Below are positions 28,136-37,031 of a DNA stretch of 37,032 nucleotides, one piece after another. The notes under the pieces were generated by a model. That model made no database searches. It worked only from the letters and a program-made list of their open reading frames with translations, and had not been told where the DNA came from. The translations under genes were made by a program, and so were the position numbers. Position 1 is the first letter of the stretch. The number at the start of each line of letters is the position of its first letter. The stretch is taken from positions 1 through 37,032 of the forward strand of contig DWVA01000159.1 in NCBI GenBank assembly GCA_019120475.1. Direction: 5' to 3'. This stretch comes from Candidatus Blautia intestinipullorum (GTDB taxonomy: Bacteria; Bacillota; Clostridia; Lachnospirales; Lachnospiraceae).

Positions 28136-28362
28136 TAAAAAGTCTTTTTATTTCCAGAAGATCAGGAGGGGTTCCTGGCGGTCTCCTTCTCTTTTGCAAA
28201 GGCATTTACAGACCATCAGAATTTCCGGTATATCTTGACTGTGGGAAGGAATGTCAGTAATATTAAGGAAAAGGATTCAAAAGGAAATCGCAGCTGTTTT
28301 GGAAAATGCTGCCGCAGGATAAGCGTTGGCAGCCGCACACAGGGAAAAAGGAGGAAGCTATC

Positions 28363-29010
28363 ATGGAAAGACATGCGTTTGCAATGAAGATCAAAAAAGG
28401 ACAGATGAATACATACCGGAGAAAACTGGGAGAAATCTGGCCGGAATTAACGGCACTGCTTGACAGGAATGAGATCACCAATTTCAGCATCTGGAATGCG
28501 GAGGATCTGATCTTCGGATATTATGAAAATAAAGAGGGGATGAAGCTCAGCGCGGAAGACGAGGCGGCAAAGAAAGCCATTACAGAGAAGATACAGGATA
28601 CCTTCACCTGGATCTCCACGCCGGGAGAGGATATGCGTCTGATGTATCATAACTTCGGAATCGTAAGAGAGAGCAAGGAGCTGATCCGTCACAGAGTATT
28701 TATGACAAAACTGAAAGACGGCTGCGAGGAAGAGTATAAGGCCCGTCATGACGGTCTGATTGCCCAGAGAGGCGGAGCGACAGATCCCGGTCCGGACAGC
28801 AATTTCAGTATCTGGAACGCAGGAGGATATATCTTCGGCTATGACGAGATCGATACCACCATGGAAGTGGAGGAAACGGTAGAGTCAAGAGAAGCTACGG
28901 TTTCCTGGGAAATGCGCCAGCTTGAGATCATGGACTGGATCACCAATGATGTGGACTGGATGACAGGGGATGTTCATGCGGATGTAAAACGTCTGGCATG
29001 GCATAATTGA
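28363..29010 (+). CDS. Tandem-domain L-rhamnose mutarotase-like (RhaM/DUF718) protein
   Basis: 215 aa with two homologous halves: HAFAMKIKKGQMNTYRRKLGEIWPEL..NFSIWNAEDLIFGYYE and HRVFMTKLKDGCEEEYKARHDGLI..NFSIWNAGGYIFGYDE. Confidence 0.78.
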   Translation: MERHAFAMKIKKGQMNTYRRKLGEIWPELTALLDRNEITNFSIWNAEDLIFGYYENKEGMKLSAEDEAAKKAITEKIQDTFTWISTPGEDMRLMYHNFGIVRESKELIRHRVFMTKLKDGCEEEYKARHDGLIAQRGGATDPGPDSNFSIWNAGGYIFGYDEIDTTMEVEETVESREATVSWEMRQLEIMDWITNDVDWMTGDVHADVKRLAWHN

Positions 29011-29023
29011 TGCAATGAATGTA

Positions 29024-29081
29024 GACTGCGGCTCTGTCCGGGGAAAACATCCCGGCTGCGGAGCCGCAGTCTTATTTTTTT
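29024..29081. terminator. Intrinsic terminator between the convergent mutarotase-like gene and birA
   Basis: gactgcggctc ... gagccgcagtc followed by ttatttttttta. Confidence 0.85.
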
Positions 29082-30079
29082 TATTCCGTCTGTATATGCG
29101 GACACTTCTCCTGTGTACGCACCTCTCCTGAGTCCAGCGCGGCGATGGTTCCATCTTCATACCGGACGATCAGCCGGCAGTCCTCGTCAACATCCAGAGC
29201 AGACGCTTTTTTTGTTCCTTCCGGAAGAAGGACCAGGATTTCCTTCCCGATAAGGAAACTGCGTTTCCGGTAATCTTCTTTATAGAAATGGTTTTCCGGA
29301 GACTGGCAAAGCGCCATAAAACAGTTGAGAAAGGCGGCGGCCAGCCTGTTTTTGCCGTCGTCTATAGCTTCTGAAAAAACGGCTCCGGCCCTATCCTTCA
29401 GTTCATCCGGAAAACCGCCCCGGGGAGAGTAAACATTGATCCCGATGCCAAGGATCACATAATCCAGAAAACCGTCCTCCAGACCGACAGAAGCTTCTGT
29501 CAGGATGCCGCTTACTTTTTTTCCATCCATATAGATATCGTTGACCCATTTGATCAGGGGCTTTTTGTCAGAGAAAGATTCTATGGCATGGCAGGCGGCC
29601 ACAGCCGCCATGACGGTATACTTTTTTGCCTTCTGCGCCGGACAGCGGGAAGGGCGGAGAAGAAGACTCATATAAAGACCCGTGTCCGGCGGAGAATAAA
29701 AGCTCCGTCCGGTCCGTCCTCTGCCGTTTGTCTGGGAACCTGCGATGAGCACACAGCCTTCCGGAGCTCCGGCAGCGGCTTCTTCCCGAAGGAGAGCGTT
29801 GGTGGAAGCAGCGGCGGGAAGAACGGTCAGTTTTATTTGTGAGCAGGCGGACTCCAGATATTTCTGAATGCCCTGGACAGAAAGAATGTCCGTATCGGAG
29901 GCAAGACAGTACCCTTTGTTCTGAACGGCATGAATTTTGTAGCCTTCCTTTCTCAGGCTGTTGACGGCCTTCCATACGGCGGTCCTGGAAACGGACAGCT
30001 TTTCCGCGATTTCTTCTCCGGAAAAATAGACGCCTTTATTTTTTTCAAAGAGAGTGAGGAGCTTTTCCTTTGTTTTCAT
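29081..30079 (-). CDS. birA: Biotin--[acetyl-CoA-carboxylase] ligase / biotin operon repressor
   Basis: MKTKEKLLTLFEKNKGVYFSGEEIAEKLSVSRTAVWKAVNSLRKEGY HTH; SQTNGRGRTGRSFYSPPDTGLYMSLLLRP and WVNDIYMDGKKVSGILTEA catalytic motifs. Start set at 30079; the ORF-track start overlaps tetR. Confidence 0.93.
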   Translation of the reverse strand: MKTKEKLLTLFEKNKGVYFSGEEIAEKLSVSRTAVWKAVNSLRKEGYKIHAVQNKGYCLASDTDILSVQGIQKYLESACSQIKLTVLPAAASTNALLREEAAAGAPEGCVLIAGSQTNGRGRTGRSFYSPPDTGLYMSLLLRPSRCPAQKAKKYTVMAAVAACHAIESFSDKKPLIKWVNDIYMDGKKVSGILTEASVGLEDGFLDYVILGIGINVYSPRGGFPDELKDRAGAVFSEAIDDGKNRLAAAFLNCFMALCQSPENHFYKEDYRKRSFLIGKEILVLLPEGTKKASALDVDEDCRLIVRYEDGTIAALDSGEVRTQEKCPHIQTE

Positions 30080-30774
30080 CTGATATCCACCTTTCTCCCG
30101 GATGATCCGGGCAGATCTGTCTGACACCCAAGCAGTTCTTTTTGACTGTGTCCGGGTTCCTGCCGGGTCGTTTCCGGTTTTGTCAGGGCAGGATAAACCT
30201 TCCCCATATATTTCTGAAAAATATCGTGGATCAGGGAATAGGTCAGCTTTGCCATGTGCTCCGGCGTTTCCTGGGCAGGGGAAGAAAGCCATGATCTGAT
30301 CATGCCGACACATCCGTTCAGAACAAAAGCGTAGGCGTGCGCGGCATCGGTGCCGCTGTTCAGCGAGTCCGCAGAAACAGGCGCAAGAATTCTGGCTGCC
30401 AGAAGGTTTTCTACCTTTTCTACAAAAGCCATGTCGCCCTTCGGTCCGAGAAAAGCCAGAAACAGCTCTTTGTTGCTGTCCAGGATAGAAAAGAAACGGG
30501 CGATAAAATTAATAACGCTGTCCCGGTCACTGTGATCGATAGGACAGACCTCCATTACCTGAACAATCTCCTCCATGACTTCTTCCTCTATTTTCTGGAG
30601 CATCTGATAAATATCCGTATAATGAAGATAAAAGGTGGAGCGGTTGATATCTACCTCATCTACAAGTTCTTTTACGGTGATCTCGTTGATGCTTTTCTCC
30701 TGCATCAGCCGGGCCAGGCCGCGGCGAAGCTGCGCCTTTGTCTTTCTGATCCTCCGGTCAACTTTTTCTGCCAT
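30076..30774 (-). CDS. TetR/AcrR-family transcriptional regulator
   Basis: 232 aa; INEITVKELVDEVDINRSTFYLHYTDIYQML HTH; ATGA overlap with birA. Confidence 0.9.
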   Translation of the reverse strand: MAEKVDRRIRKTKAQLRRGLARLMQEKSINEITVKELVDEVDINRSTFYLHYTDIYQMLQKIEEEVMEEIVQVMEVCPIDHSDRDSVINFIARFFSILDSNKELFLAFLGPKGDMAFVEKVENLLAARILAPVSADSLNSGTDAAHAYAFVLNGCVGMIRSWLSSPAQETPEHMAKLTYSLIHDIFQKYMGKVYPALTKPETTRQEPGHSQKELLGCQTDLPGSSGRKVDIR

Positions 30775-30795
30775 AATTTCCTCCTGAAAAATACA

Positions 30796-30810
30796 GTCTG
30801 TTCAACAGAC
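30796..30810. promoter_or_regulatory. Candidate TetR operator (inverted repeat)
   Basis: gtctgtt-c-aacagac in the tetR/yhgE divergent region. Confidence 0.4.
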
Positions 30811-30857
30811 TTCTCTTATTTTGTCTATTACTGGATAAAACCCTGCGTTTTTGCGGC

Positions 30858-30885
30858 TTGTATTTTTTCTTATGGATAGTATAAT
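30858..30885 (+). promoter_or_regulatory. Putative promoter of the YhgE/Pip gene
   Basis: TTGTAT-N16-TATAAT. Confidence 0.5.
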
Positions 30886-30913
30886 ACATCCCAAAACAAA
30901 AAACAACATAATG

Positions 30914-30925
30914 TCTATTAATAGA
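30914..30925. promoter_or_regulatory. Candidate operator palindrome
   Basis: tctattaataga, perfect 12-bp palindrome downstream of the putative -10; its left half tgtctatta recurs at 30822-30830. Confidence 0.4.
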
Positions 30926-30985
30926 AGTATGTTATAAGAATTCTGCTGTCTTTTGAACTGCAGAAAACAGGAGAGGAATACAGAT

Positions 30986-33900
30986 ATGCTGAAAAACGAA
31001 TGGAAAAGTCTTTTAAAAAATAAGATTCTGCTGATAGTGATCGCGGCGGTAATCCTGATCCCTGTGATTTACGCAGGACTGTTTCTGAAATCCATGTGGG
31101 ACCCATACGGAAATCTGGACAAACTTCCCGTGGCGGTAGTCAATCTTGATAAGAAGGCGGATTATGAAGGAACGACGCTGGATATAGGGAGGGAAATGAC
31201 AGAAGCCCTGAAAGAAAACGATTCCCTGGATTTTTATTTTGTGGACAGCGCAGAGGCCAGCCGGGGACTTGCCAATGGAACTTATTATATGGTCATTACC
31301 ATTCCAGAGGATTTTTCTTCCAATGCGGCGACACTTATGGACGCCCATCCGAAGAAAATGGAACTTCTCTGCGAAACAAATCCGGGAACGAATTATATTG
31401 CCTCTAAGATGGGAGAGAGCGCTCTGATAAAAATCCGGGATGAGATCGCAGGCGAGGTGACGGAGACTTACACAGAAGCGGTGTTCCGCCAGATCGCGGA
31501 AGCCGGAACCGGAATGCAGGAGGCGGCGGACGGAGCCGGAGAACTGAAAGACGGAATCCGGAAGGCAGGTCAGGGAAATGCGGCGGTCACCGCTAATCTG
31601 AAGAAGCTGGCGGACAGTGTTCTGACATTTCAAAATGGAGCAGAAACTCTTGAAAAGGGTCTGAAAGAATATACAGCAGGAGTGTCACAGGTGAACGATG
31701 GAGCGAAAACCCTGAATAACGGTACAGCTTCTCTCACTGCAAAGATCCCGGAACTGACAGGAGGGGTCAATAGCTTAAATGAAGGCGTGAAGCAATATAC
31801 AGACGGTGCGGCAAAGCTGAACGCGAACTCCGCGCAGCTTCTGGCCGGAGCAGAAAGTCTGAAATCAGGATCCGTAGATCTGACAGAGGGCCTGGATGCG
31901 CTGAAAGAAGGCGCCGCGCAGTACATAAGCGGCGCAAACACTCTCGCCGATGGAATAACACAGTATCTTGCGGGAACCGGGCAGCTTTCTGAAGGGGCAG
32001 AGAAATTATCGGCGCTGGAAAACCTGGGACAGGTGTCGGACGGGATCACAGAGTTGAATGACGCTGTTTCCCGGGGAGAAAATTCTCTGACAGCGGGAAC
32101 AGAAAATCTGGAAGCCGGACTGGGACAGCTTTATGAAAAAGTAAAAGCTGTGTCGGAGAGTTCTTCCGCCCAGGCGCTGGGACAGTTTGCATCCGGTATT
32201 GCCCGGGCAAAGGCAGACATGGAAAATGCGGGAAAGGGAATAGCGGGCGCAGAAAGCGGGATATCGGCGGCTTCTCTGGAGATCAGCCAGGCAGCGGACA
32301 GTATAAGCGGCGGCGCAGAGGAGATATCATCAGCCGCCGGTATGCTTCAGGGTGCTCTTGAACCTGTTTCCGAAGGTTTCAGCGCCGCGGCGGGAATAAC
32401 GGAACAGTGCGCTGCGGACGCGAACAGCAGGATCGAGGAGGCAAACCGTCAGATTGCTGCGGCGAACGCACAGATCGCACAAGACCAGTCGGTTATGGCG
32501 AACGCGGCGGCAGCACTGGCGTCGCTTCAGGCCGGAGCAGATGAAAATGGAAATATTCCTGCGGCCGGACTGGACGTGGTGACGGCTATGCTGGGAGCTT
32601 CTCCAAACAGCGCAGAGGGAGTGGAAGGAATAGACGCAGGGGCTTATACTTCGCAGATAAATGAAACAGCGGCTTCGGTATCCTCGCAGGCTGCTCAGAT
32701 ACAGTCGTCTTTAAACGGCATGGCGGATCAGATGAATCAGACAGCCGACGGATTAAATGCAAAAGCGGAAACTTTGAAAGGCAGAGCGTCGGAAACAGAA
32801 AACGGGGCGGAGACTATCCGCGCCGAAGCTGAAAAACTGGACGCGGCGGCAGGCTCTGTTCCGGATATTCCGGCGGATGCTCTGGCGGAGATCACCAGCG
32901 CGGTAAAAGCGCTTTATGACGGCGCGGGAGCGGTAAATCAGGGAGCGGAAACGGTTTCCGGCGGGCTTTGCGCTCTGGAATCCGCGGCAGAAGAATTCCC
33001 CGACGCAGCTCAGGGAATCAAAAAGCTGGGCGAAGGCCTTCGGGAAGTAACGGAGAAAAACAGTGTTCTTGAGGAAGGTGCAGAAAATCTTAAGGCTGCG
33101 GGAAGCGAAGTTCTTTCCGGAATCAGCCGTCTTTCTTCCGGCGGAAAGACTTTTGGCGAAGGTATAAACGCATTAAGCGAAGGAATTGCCGCCTACACGG
33201 AGGGAGCGGCTGCGCTGGATAAAAACAGCGCTCCTCTCAGAGAAGGAACCGAAAAGCTTGCAGAAGGAGCAAAGACACTGGCAGAGGGAGCAGTCCGGCT
33301 TTCACAGGGAACGTCTGCTCTTTATGACGGAACATCCAGACTGGAGCACAGCAGCCAGGCACTGAACAGCGGCGCCTCAAAGCTTTCCGAAGGGGCAGGA
33401 CAGATCCACGACGGAGCGGGACAGCTTTATGACGGATCAAAGGAGCTTGGAAGCGGTATAAAAGACCTTGGAAGCGGCTCTGAAACGCTGCAGTCCAGTC
33501 TGGGAAAAGGCGCCGGGCAGATCAGGGAGAAAAAGGCGGACAAGAATATGACAGAGATGTTTGCTTCTCCGGTACAGGAAAAAGAAACTCAGATGACGGC
33601 AGTGGAAAACAACGGTCACGCTATGGCGCCTTATATGATGTCTGTGGGGCTCTGGGTAGGCAGTCTGGCCTTCTGCCTGATGTATCCGCTGACAGAATAT
33701 AAAGGAAAACTGAAATCCGGTACGGCATGGTGGGCATCCAAAGCCTCTGTGCTGTATCCGGTGGCCCTGCTTCAGGGGATACTTTTGATCGTGCTTCTTC
33801 ATTTTATCGACGGATTTACTCCGGCGGAGATGACAAAGACCGTCCTTTTTGCCTGCCTTGCCTCGGCTGCCTTTACCTCGATCATGTACTTCTTTAACGT

Positions 33901-34222
33901 TGCTCTTGGAAAGGTCGGAAGTTTCCTGATGCTGATTTTTATGGTAGTGCAGCTTGCAGGTTCCGCAGGCACTTATCCGGTAGAAATCTCTCCCTCTTTT
34001 GTATCGAAGATCCATAGGTATCTTCCCTTCACCTATACGGTAGACGCGTTCCGTAGCACTATCGCAGGAGGAGAAAGCATATGGAAATCTGTTCTTGTTC
34101 TGGCAGTAATTACCGTATTCTTCACCGGGCTGACGATTCTTCAGTTTCAGTTTATGGCAAGAGAAAAGAAGAAGGGCAAAAAGATTCTTCTGGACTGGCT
34201 GGAAGAAAGAGGCGTGGCATAA
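30986..34222 (+). CDS. YhgE/Pip-domain membrane protein
   Basis: 1078 aa; N-terminal MLKNEWKSLLKNKILLIVIAAVILIPVIYAGLFLKSMWDPYGNLDKLPVAVVNLDK, long Leu/Gly heptad-like central region, C-terminal multi-TM ABC-2-like segment. Confidence 0.92.
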   Translation: MLKNEWKSLLKNKILLIVIAAVILIPVIYAGLFLKSMWDPYGNLDKLPVAVVNLDKKADYEGTTLDIGREMTEALKENDSLDFYFVDSAEASRGLANGTYYMVITIPEDFSSNAATLMDAHPKKMELLCETNPGTNYIASKMGESALIKIRDEIAGEVTETYTEAVFRQIAEAGTGMQEAADGAGELKDGIRKAGQGNAAVTANLKKLADSVLTFQNGAETLEKGLKEYTAGVSQVNDGAKTLNNGTASLTAKIPELTGGVNSLNEGVKQYTDGAAKLNANSAQLLAGAESLKSGSVDLTEGLDALKEGAAQYISGANTLADGITQYLAGTGQLSEGAEKLSALENLGQVSDGITELNDAVSRGENSLTAGTENLEAGLGQLYEKVKAVSESSSAQALGQFASGIARAKADMENAGKGIAGAESGISAASLEISQAADSISGGAEEISSAAGMLQGALEPVSEGFSAAAGITEQCAADANSRIEEANRQIAAANAQIAQDQSVMANAAAALASLQAGADENGNIPAAGLDVVTAMLGASPNSAEGVEGIDAGAYTSQINETAASVSSQAAQIQSSLNGMADQMNQTADGLNAKAETLKGRASETENGAETIRAEAEKLDAAAGSVPDIPADALAEITSAVKALYDGAGAVNQGAETVSGGLCALESAAEEFPDAAQGIKKLGEGLREVTEKNSVLEEGAENLKAAGSEVLSGISRLSSGGKTFGEGINALSEGIAAYTEGAAALDKNSAPLREGTEKLAEGAKTLAEGAVRLSQGTSALYDGTSRLEHSSQALNSGASKLSEGAGQIHDGAGQLYDGSKELGSGIKDLGSGSETLQSSLGKGAGQIREKKADKNMTEMFASPVQEKETQMTAVENNGHAMAPYMMSVGLWVGSLAFCLMYPLTEYKGKLKSGTAWWASKASVLYPVALLQGILLIVLLHFIDGFTPAEMTKTVLFACLASAAFTSIMYFFNVALGKVGSFLMLIFMVVQLAGSAGTYPVEISPSFVSKIHRYLPFTYTVDAFRSTIAGGESIWKSVLVLAVITVFFTGLTILQFQFMAREKKKGKKILLDWLEERGVA

Positions 34223-34226
34223 GAAA

Positions 34227-34252
34227 GGGAGGGGCTCATCCGAGCCCCTCCC
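34227..34252. terminator. Strong hairpin between convergent yhgE and ferritin genes
   Basis: gggaggggctc-atcc-gagcccctccc, 11-bp perfect stem; the T-rich tract lies on the minus strand side (tttctt). Confidence 0.7.
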
Positions 34253-34268
34253 CTGTGCGGATCGCTTC

Positions 34269-34781
34269 TTATAATACTAAAGACGGAGCGGCATAAACCC
34301 GCGCGCCCAGTTCGTTGTCCAGCATATAAAGGCTCTTCGGATCATCGCCGAAAAGCTCAAAACGCTTGATAAGATTGTCGGCGTTATTTTCCTCTTCGCC
34401 CTGTTCCTTAACAAACCAGTCAAGGAACTGCATGGTGCGGAAGTCCTTTACAGAGTATGCCGCGTCGTAGATATTGTGGATCAGAGAGGTTACATACTGC
34501 TCATGCTTTAAGGTTTCTTCAAGGACGGTCTTTGCGTCCGTAAGAGCAACGTCCGGTTTGTCTACGGCGTCAAGCACGATTTTCTCACCATTGTTCTGCA
34601 TATACTGGATAAACAGCATGGCATGATCCCGTTCTTCCTGAGCCTGAACTTTAAACCAGTTGCCGAAGCCGTCCAGACCCTGGTCATAATAATAATTGGA
34701 AAAGTCCAGATACAGATACGCGGAGTAGAATTCTTTGTTGATCTGGTTGTTTAAAAGTTCCGATACTTTTTTATCTAACAT
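34269..34781 (-). CDS. Ferritin
   Basis: 170 aa; LLNNQINKEFYSAYLYLDFSNYYYDQGLDGFGNWFKVQAQEERDHAMLFIQYM ferritin ferroxidase motifs. Confidence 0.95.
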   Translation of the reverse strand: MLDKKVSELLNNQINKEFYSAYLYLDFSNYYYDQGLDGFGNWFKVQAQEERDHAMLFIQYMQNNGEKIVLDAVDKPDVALTDAKTVLEETLKHEQYVTSLIHNIYDAAYSVKDFRTMQFLDWFVKEQGEEENNADNLIKRFELFGDDPKSLYMLDNELGARVYAAPSLVL

Positions 34782-34923
34782 AATGTGTCCTCCTTGTGAT
34801 TCCGCCTATTCCTTTCTGTACGGAGAGCAGATAGGCCAGTCTCCTGTGCTGTCTGTATTTTACACCTAACTTTCGGACACGTAAATACTTTGAGACAAAA
34901 AGCACCGTCTTATTTTGTATCTG

Positions 34924-35061
34924 TTATCGGGAAGACTCTGTTTCCTGCGCTTCCCGGCGTTCCAGCCAGGAATCCGCAAGCTGGTAGCCTATGGTGTAGC
35001 TGATCAGTATAATAGCGGCGGACAGAAATACTGCCAGCCAGATTTTTTGACGCTGGCTCAT
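34924..35061 (-). CDS. Small single-TM protein, 45 aa (absent from the supplied ORF track)
   Basis: MSQRQKIWLAVFLSAAIILISYTIGYQLADSWLERREAQETESSR; preceded by CACAGGAGGTTTCC RBS. Confidence 0.6.
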   Translation of the reverse strand: MSQRQKIWLAVFLSAAIILISYTIGYQLADSWLERREAQETESSR

Positions 35062-35279
35062 GGAAACCTCCTGTGTTTTTCTTGCGGCGGAAAAAGATAT
35101 CTGATAAAGTATATCTTAAAAGGGATTTTTTCCATCTGACGTCAAATTATGCGGCGTCTGTGGAAAATAACGAAGGAGATTTAACAAATTCCTCACAATT
35201 TTCCCACAAAGTCAACACAAATTTTTCCTATACTCTGAGCATAAAAAGAAAACAGAGATTTCCAAGGAGGGGATTTTTC

Positions 35280-36734
35280 ATGGAAGATATGAATACACAG
35301 TTAAATAACATGAACCAGAATAATAATGATGATAAAGAGAATAAGAAAAAAGGCAGAGTGAAACGTGCAGTGAAAAGAGGTACGGGAATCGCTATCTGCG
35401 CGGTACTTGCCGGAGGACTTGCGGCAGGAGCTTATGAAGGCGTAAACCGTCTGACAGGATGGAATGAAAGAGATGTGGTAGCCGCAACGAAGGAAGATAA
35501 TAAAGCGGAGCTTCTTCAGACTAAGAGCGACAAAGATTCATCCGGCAGCAAGGAAGAAAGCAGTTCCGACTCCGGAACAGAAGCAAAAGGAAGCCTTGAC
35601 GTTTCCGATATTGCGGAAGAAGCAATGAAATTTGTCGTTTCCATTACTACAAAGTCAGTGGAAGAAGTGCAGAACTATTATGGATACTTCGGTTTTGGCA
35701 ACGGCTTTACCACCCAGCAGGAGGTTGAGGGAAGCGGTTCCGGAATCATTGTAGGAAAGAATGACGACGAGCTTCTGATCGCAACGAACTATCATGTGAT
35801 CGAGGGTGCGGATAATGTATCTGTTACCTGTGTGGACGGAGAAGTATATGAAGCATCTGTAAAGGGCTATGATGCGGATCGGGATCTTGCAGTTGTATCC
35901 GTTGCCCTTGACGATATTTCCGATGACACAATGGACGCCATCACTATTGCTCCTATCGGAAGCTCTGATGATCTGAAGATCGGCGAGCAGGTCATCGCTA
36001 TCGGAAATGCTCTTGGATACGGACAGTCTGTTACAACCGGTATCGTCAGCGCAAAGAACCGTCAGTTGGATGATAACGGCCAGACGGAGGAAGACTCTGA
36101 CGGAGTGAATCTGATCCAGACCGATGCGGCGATCAACCCCGGCAACAGCGGCGGAGCTCTTCTGAATATGGATGGAGAAGTAGTAGGCATCAACTCCGCA
36201 AAGCTTGCGTCTACAGAAGTAGAAGGAATGGGTTATGCTATTGCGATCTCCGACGTATCTGATATTCTGGAAGATCTGATGAACGAAACGCCGAGAGATA
36301 TTGTGGAAAATCACGGAGTATTATCCATCACAGGAAGCTCCGTCAGCGAGGAAGGCCAGGCCTACGGTATTCCGGAAGGCGTATTTGTAAGAGATGTGAC
36401 AAAAGGCGGAGCTGCAGATAAGGCCGGAATTAAAGCAAACAATGTCATTACAGAGTTTGACGGCAAGAGAGTCCGCAGCATCGAGTCCTTGATAGATCTT
36501 CTTCAGTATTATGAACCAGGCGAAGAAGTTGAAGTAACGCTTCAGGTAATGGACGGCGACGGATATAAAGAAAAGACGGTAACAGTAACTCTGGATGAGG
36601 ATACCAGCAAGGATAAAGAAGACAGTGAAGACAGCAGCAGCCAGGATTCTTCTGATGAGGAAAGCATTCTCCGCGACTGGGAAAACGGAAACGACGACAG
36701 TATGGATTATGAAGAATTCTTTGGAATGTGGTAA
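35280..36734 (+). CDS. HtrA/DegP-like S1C serine protease with PDZ domain
   Basis: 484 aa from ATG 35280 (AAGGAGGGG RBS); N-terminal TM; His in ATNYHVIEG, Asp in DADRDLAVV, Ser in NPGNSGGALLN; C-terminal PDZ. Confidence 0.94.
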   Translation: MEDMNTQLNNMNQNNNDDKENKKKGRVKRAVKRGTGIAICAVLAGGLAAGAYEGVNRLTGWNERDVVAATKEDNKAELLQTKSDKDSSGSKEESSSDSGTEAKGSLDVSDIAEEAMKFVVSITTKSVEEVQNYYGYFGFGNGFTTQQEVEGSGSGIIVGKNDDELLIATNYHVIEGADNVSVTCVDGEVYEASVKGYDADRDLAVVSVALDDISDDTMDAITIAPIGSSDDLKIGEQVIAIGNALGYGQSVTTGIVSAKNRQLDDNGQTEEDSDGVNLIQTDAAINPGNSGGALLNMDGEVVGINSAKLASTEVEGMGYAIAISDVSDILEDLMNETPRDIVENHGVLSITGSSVSEEGQAYGIPEGVFVRDVTKGGAADKAGIKANNVITEFDGKRVRSIESLIDLLQYYEPGEEVEVTLQVMDGDGYKEKTVTVTLDEDTSKDKEDSEDSSSQDSSDEESILRDWENGNDDSMDYEEFFGMW

Positions 36735-36790
36735 TAAATAAAGGCTTTTTGCAGATCTGCCATGAAAATTTCAGAACTGTAATAAGAAAA

Positions 36791-36855
36791 GACGTCTGCT
36801 CCCCTGGCAGGCCCGGAATTTACCGGGATGCCGGAAGGGGCAGACGTTTTTTGCA
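36791..36855. terminator. Terminator hairpin downstream of htrA-like gene
   Basis: acgtctgctcccct ... aggggcagacgttttttg imperfect long stem. Confidence 0.75.
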
Positions 36856-36884
36856 TAAAACTATGTCCGTGAACGGGAAACCCG

Positions 36885-37031
36885 CTATAACGTTTCCGAT
36901 TCCGCAAGCACTCCGGAGCGGAGAAGATCTGTCAGGAGATTCCTGGCTTCTTTTTTTATCTGTTCCAGAGGGACTTTTTCGTTATGGGACTCGTTGAGAA
37001 AGCCGAACATGCCATAGCAGACAAAGCCGGC
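36885..37031 (-). CDS. C-terminal fragment of an unidentified CDS running off the window end
   Basis: Minus-strand open frame ...AGFVCYGMFGFLNESHNEKVPLEQIKKEARNLLTDLLRSGVLAESETL* truncated at the window edge. Confidence 0.4.
   Translation of the reverse strand, partial: AGFVCYGMFGFLNESHNEKVPLEQIKKEARNLLTDLLRSGVLAESETL

Noticed and set aside
31630-32049. Ser/Pro-rich minus-strand ORF opposite yhgE
   Set aside because: Composition is the reverse complement of the Gly/Ala/Leu repeat coding region, not an independent gene.
31540-33540. Possible DNA repeat array or CRISPR-like periodicity
   Set aside because: The periodicity is at protein level, degenerate and in frame with the YhgE/Pip ORF; no identical DNA repeats with unique spacers.
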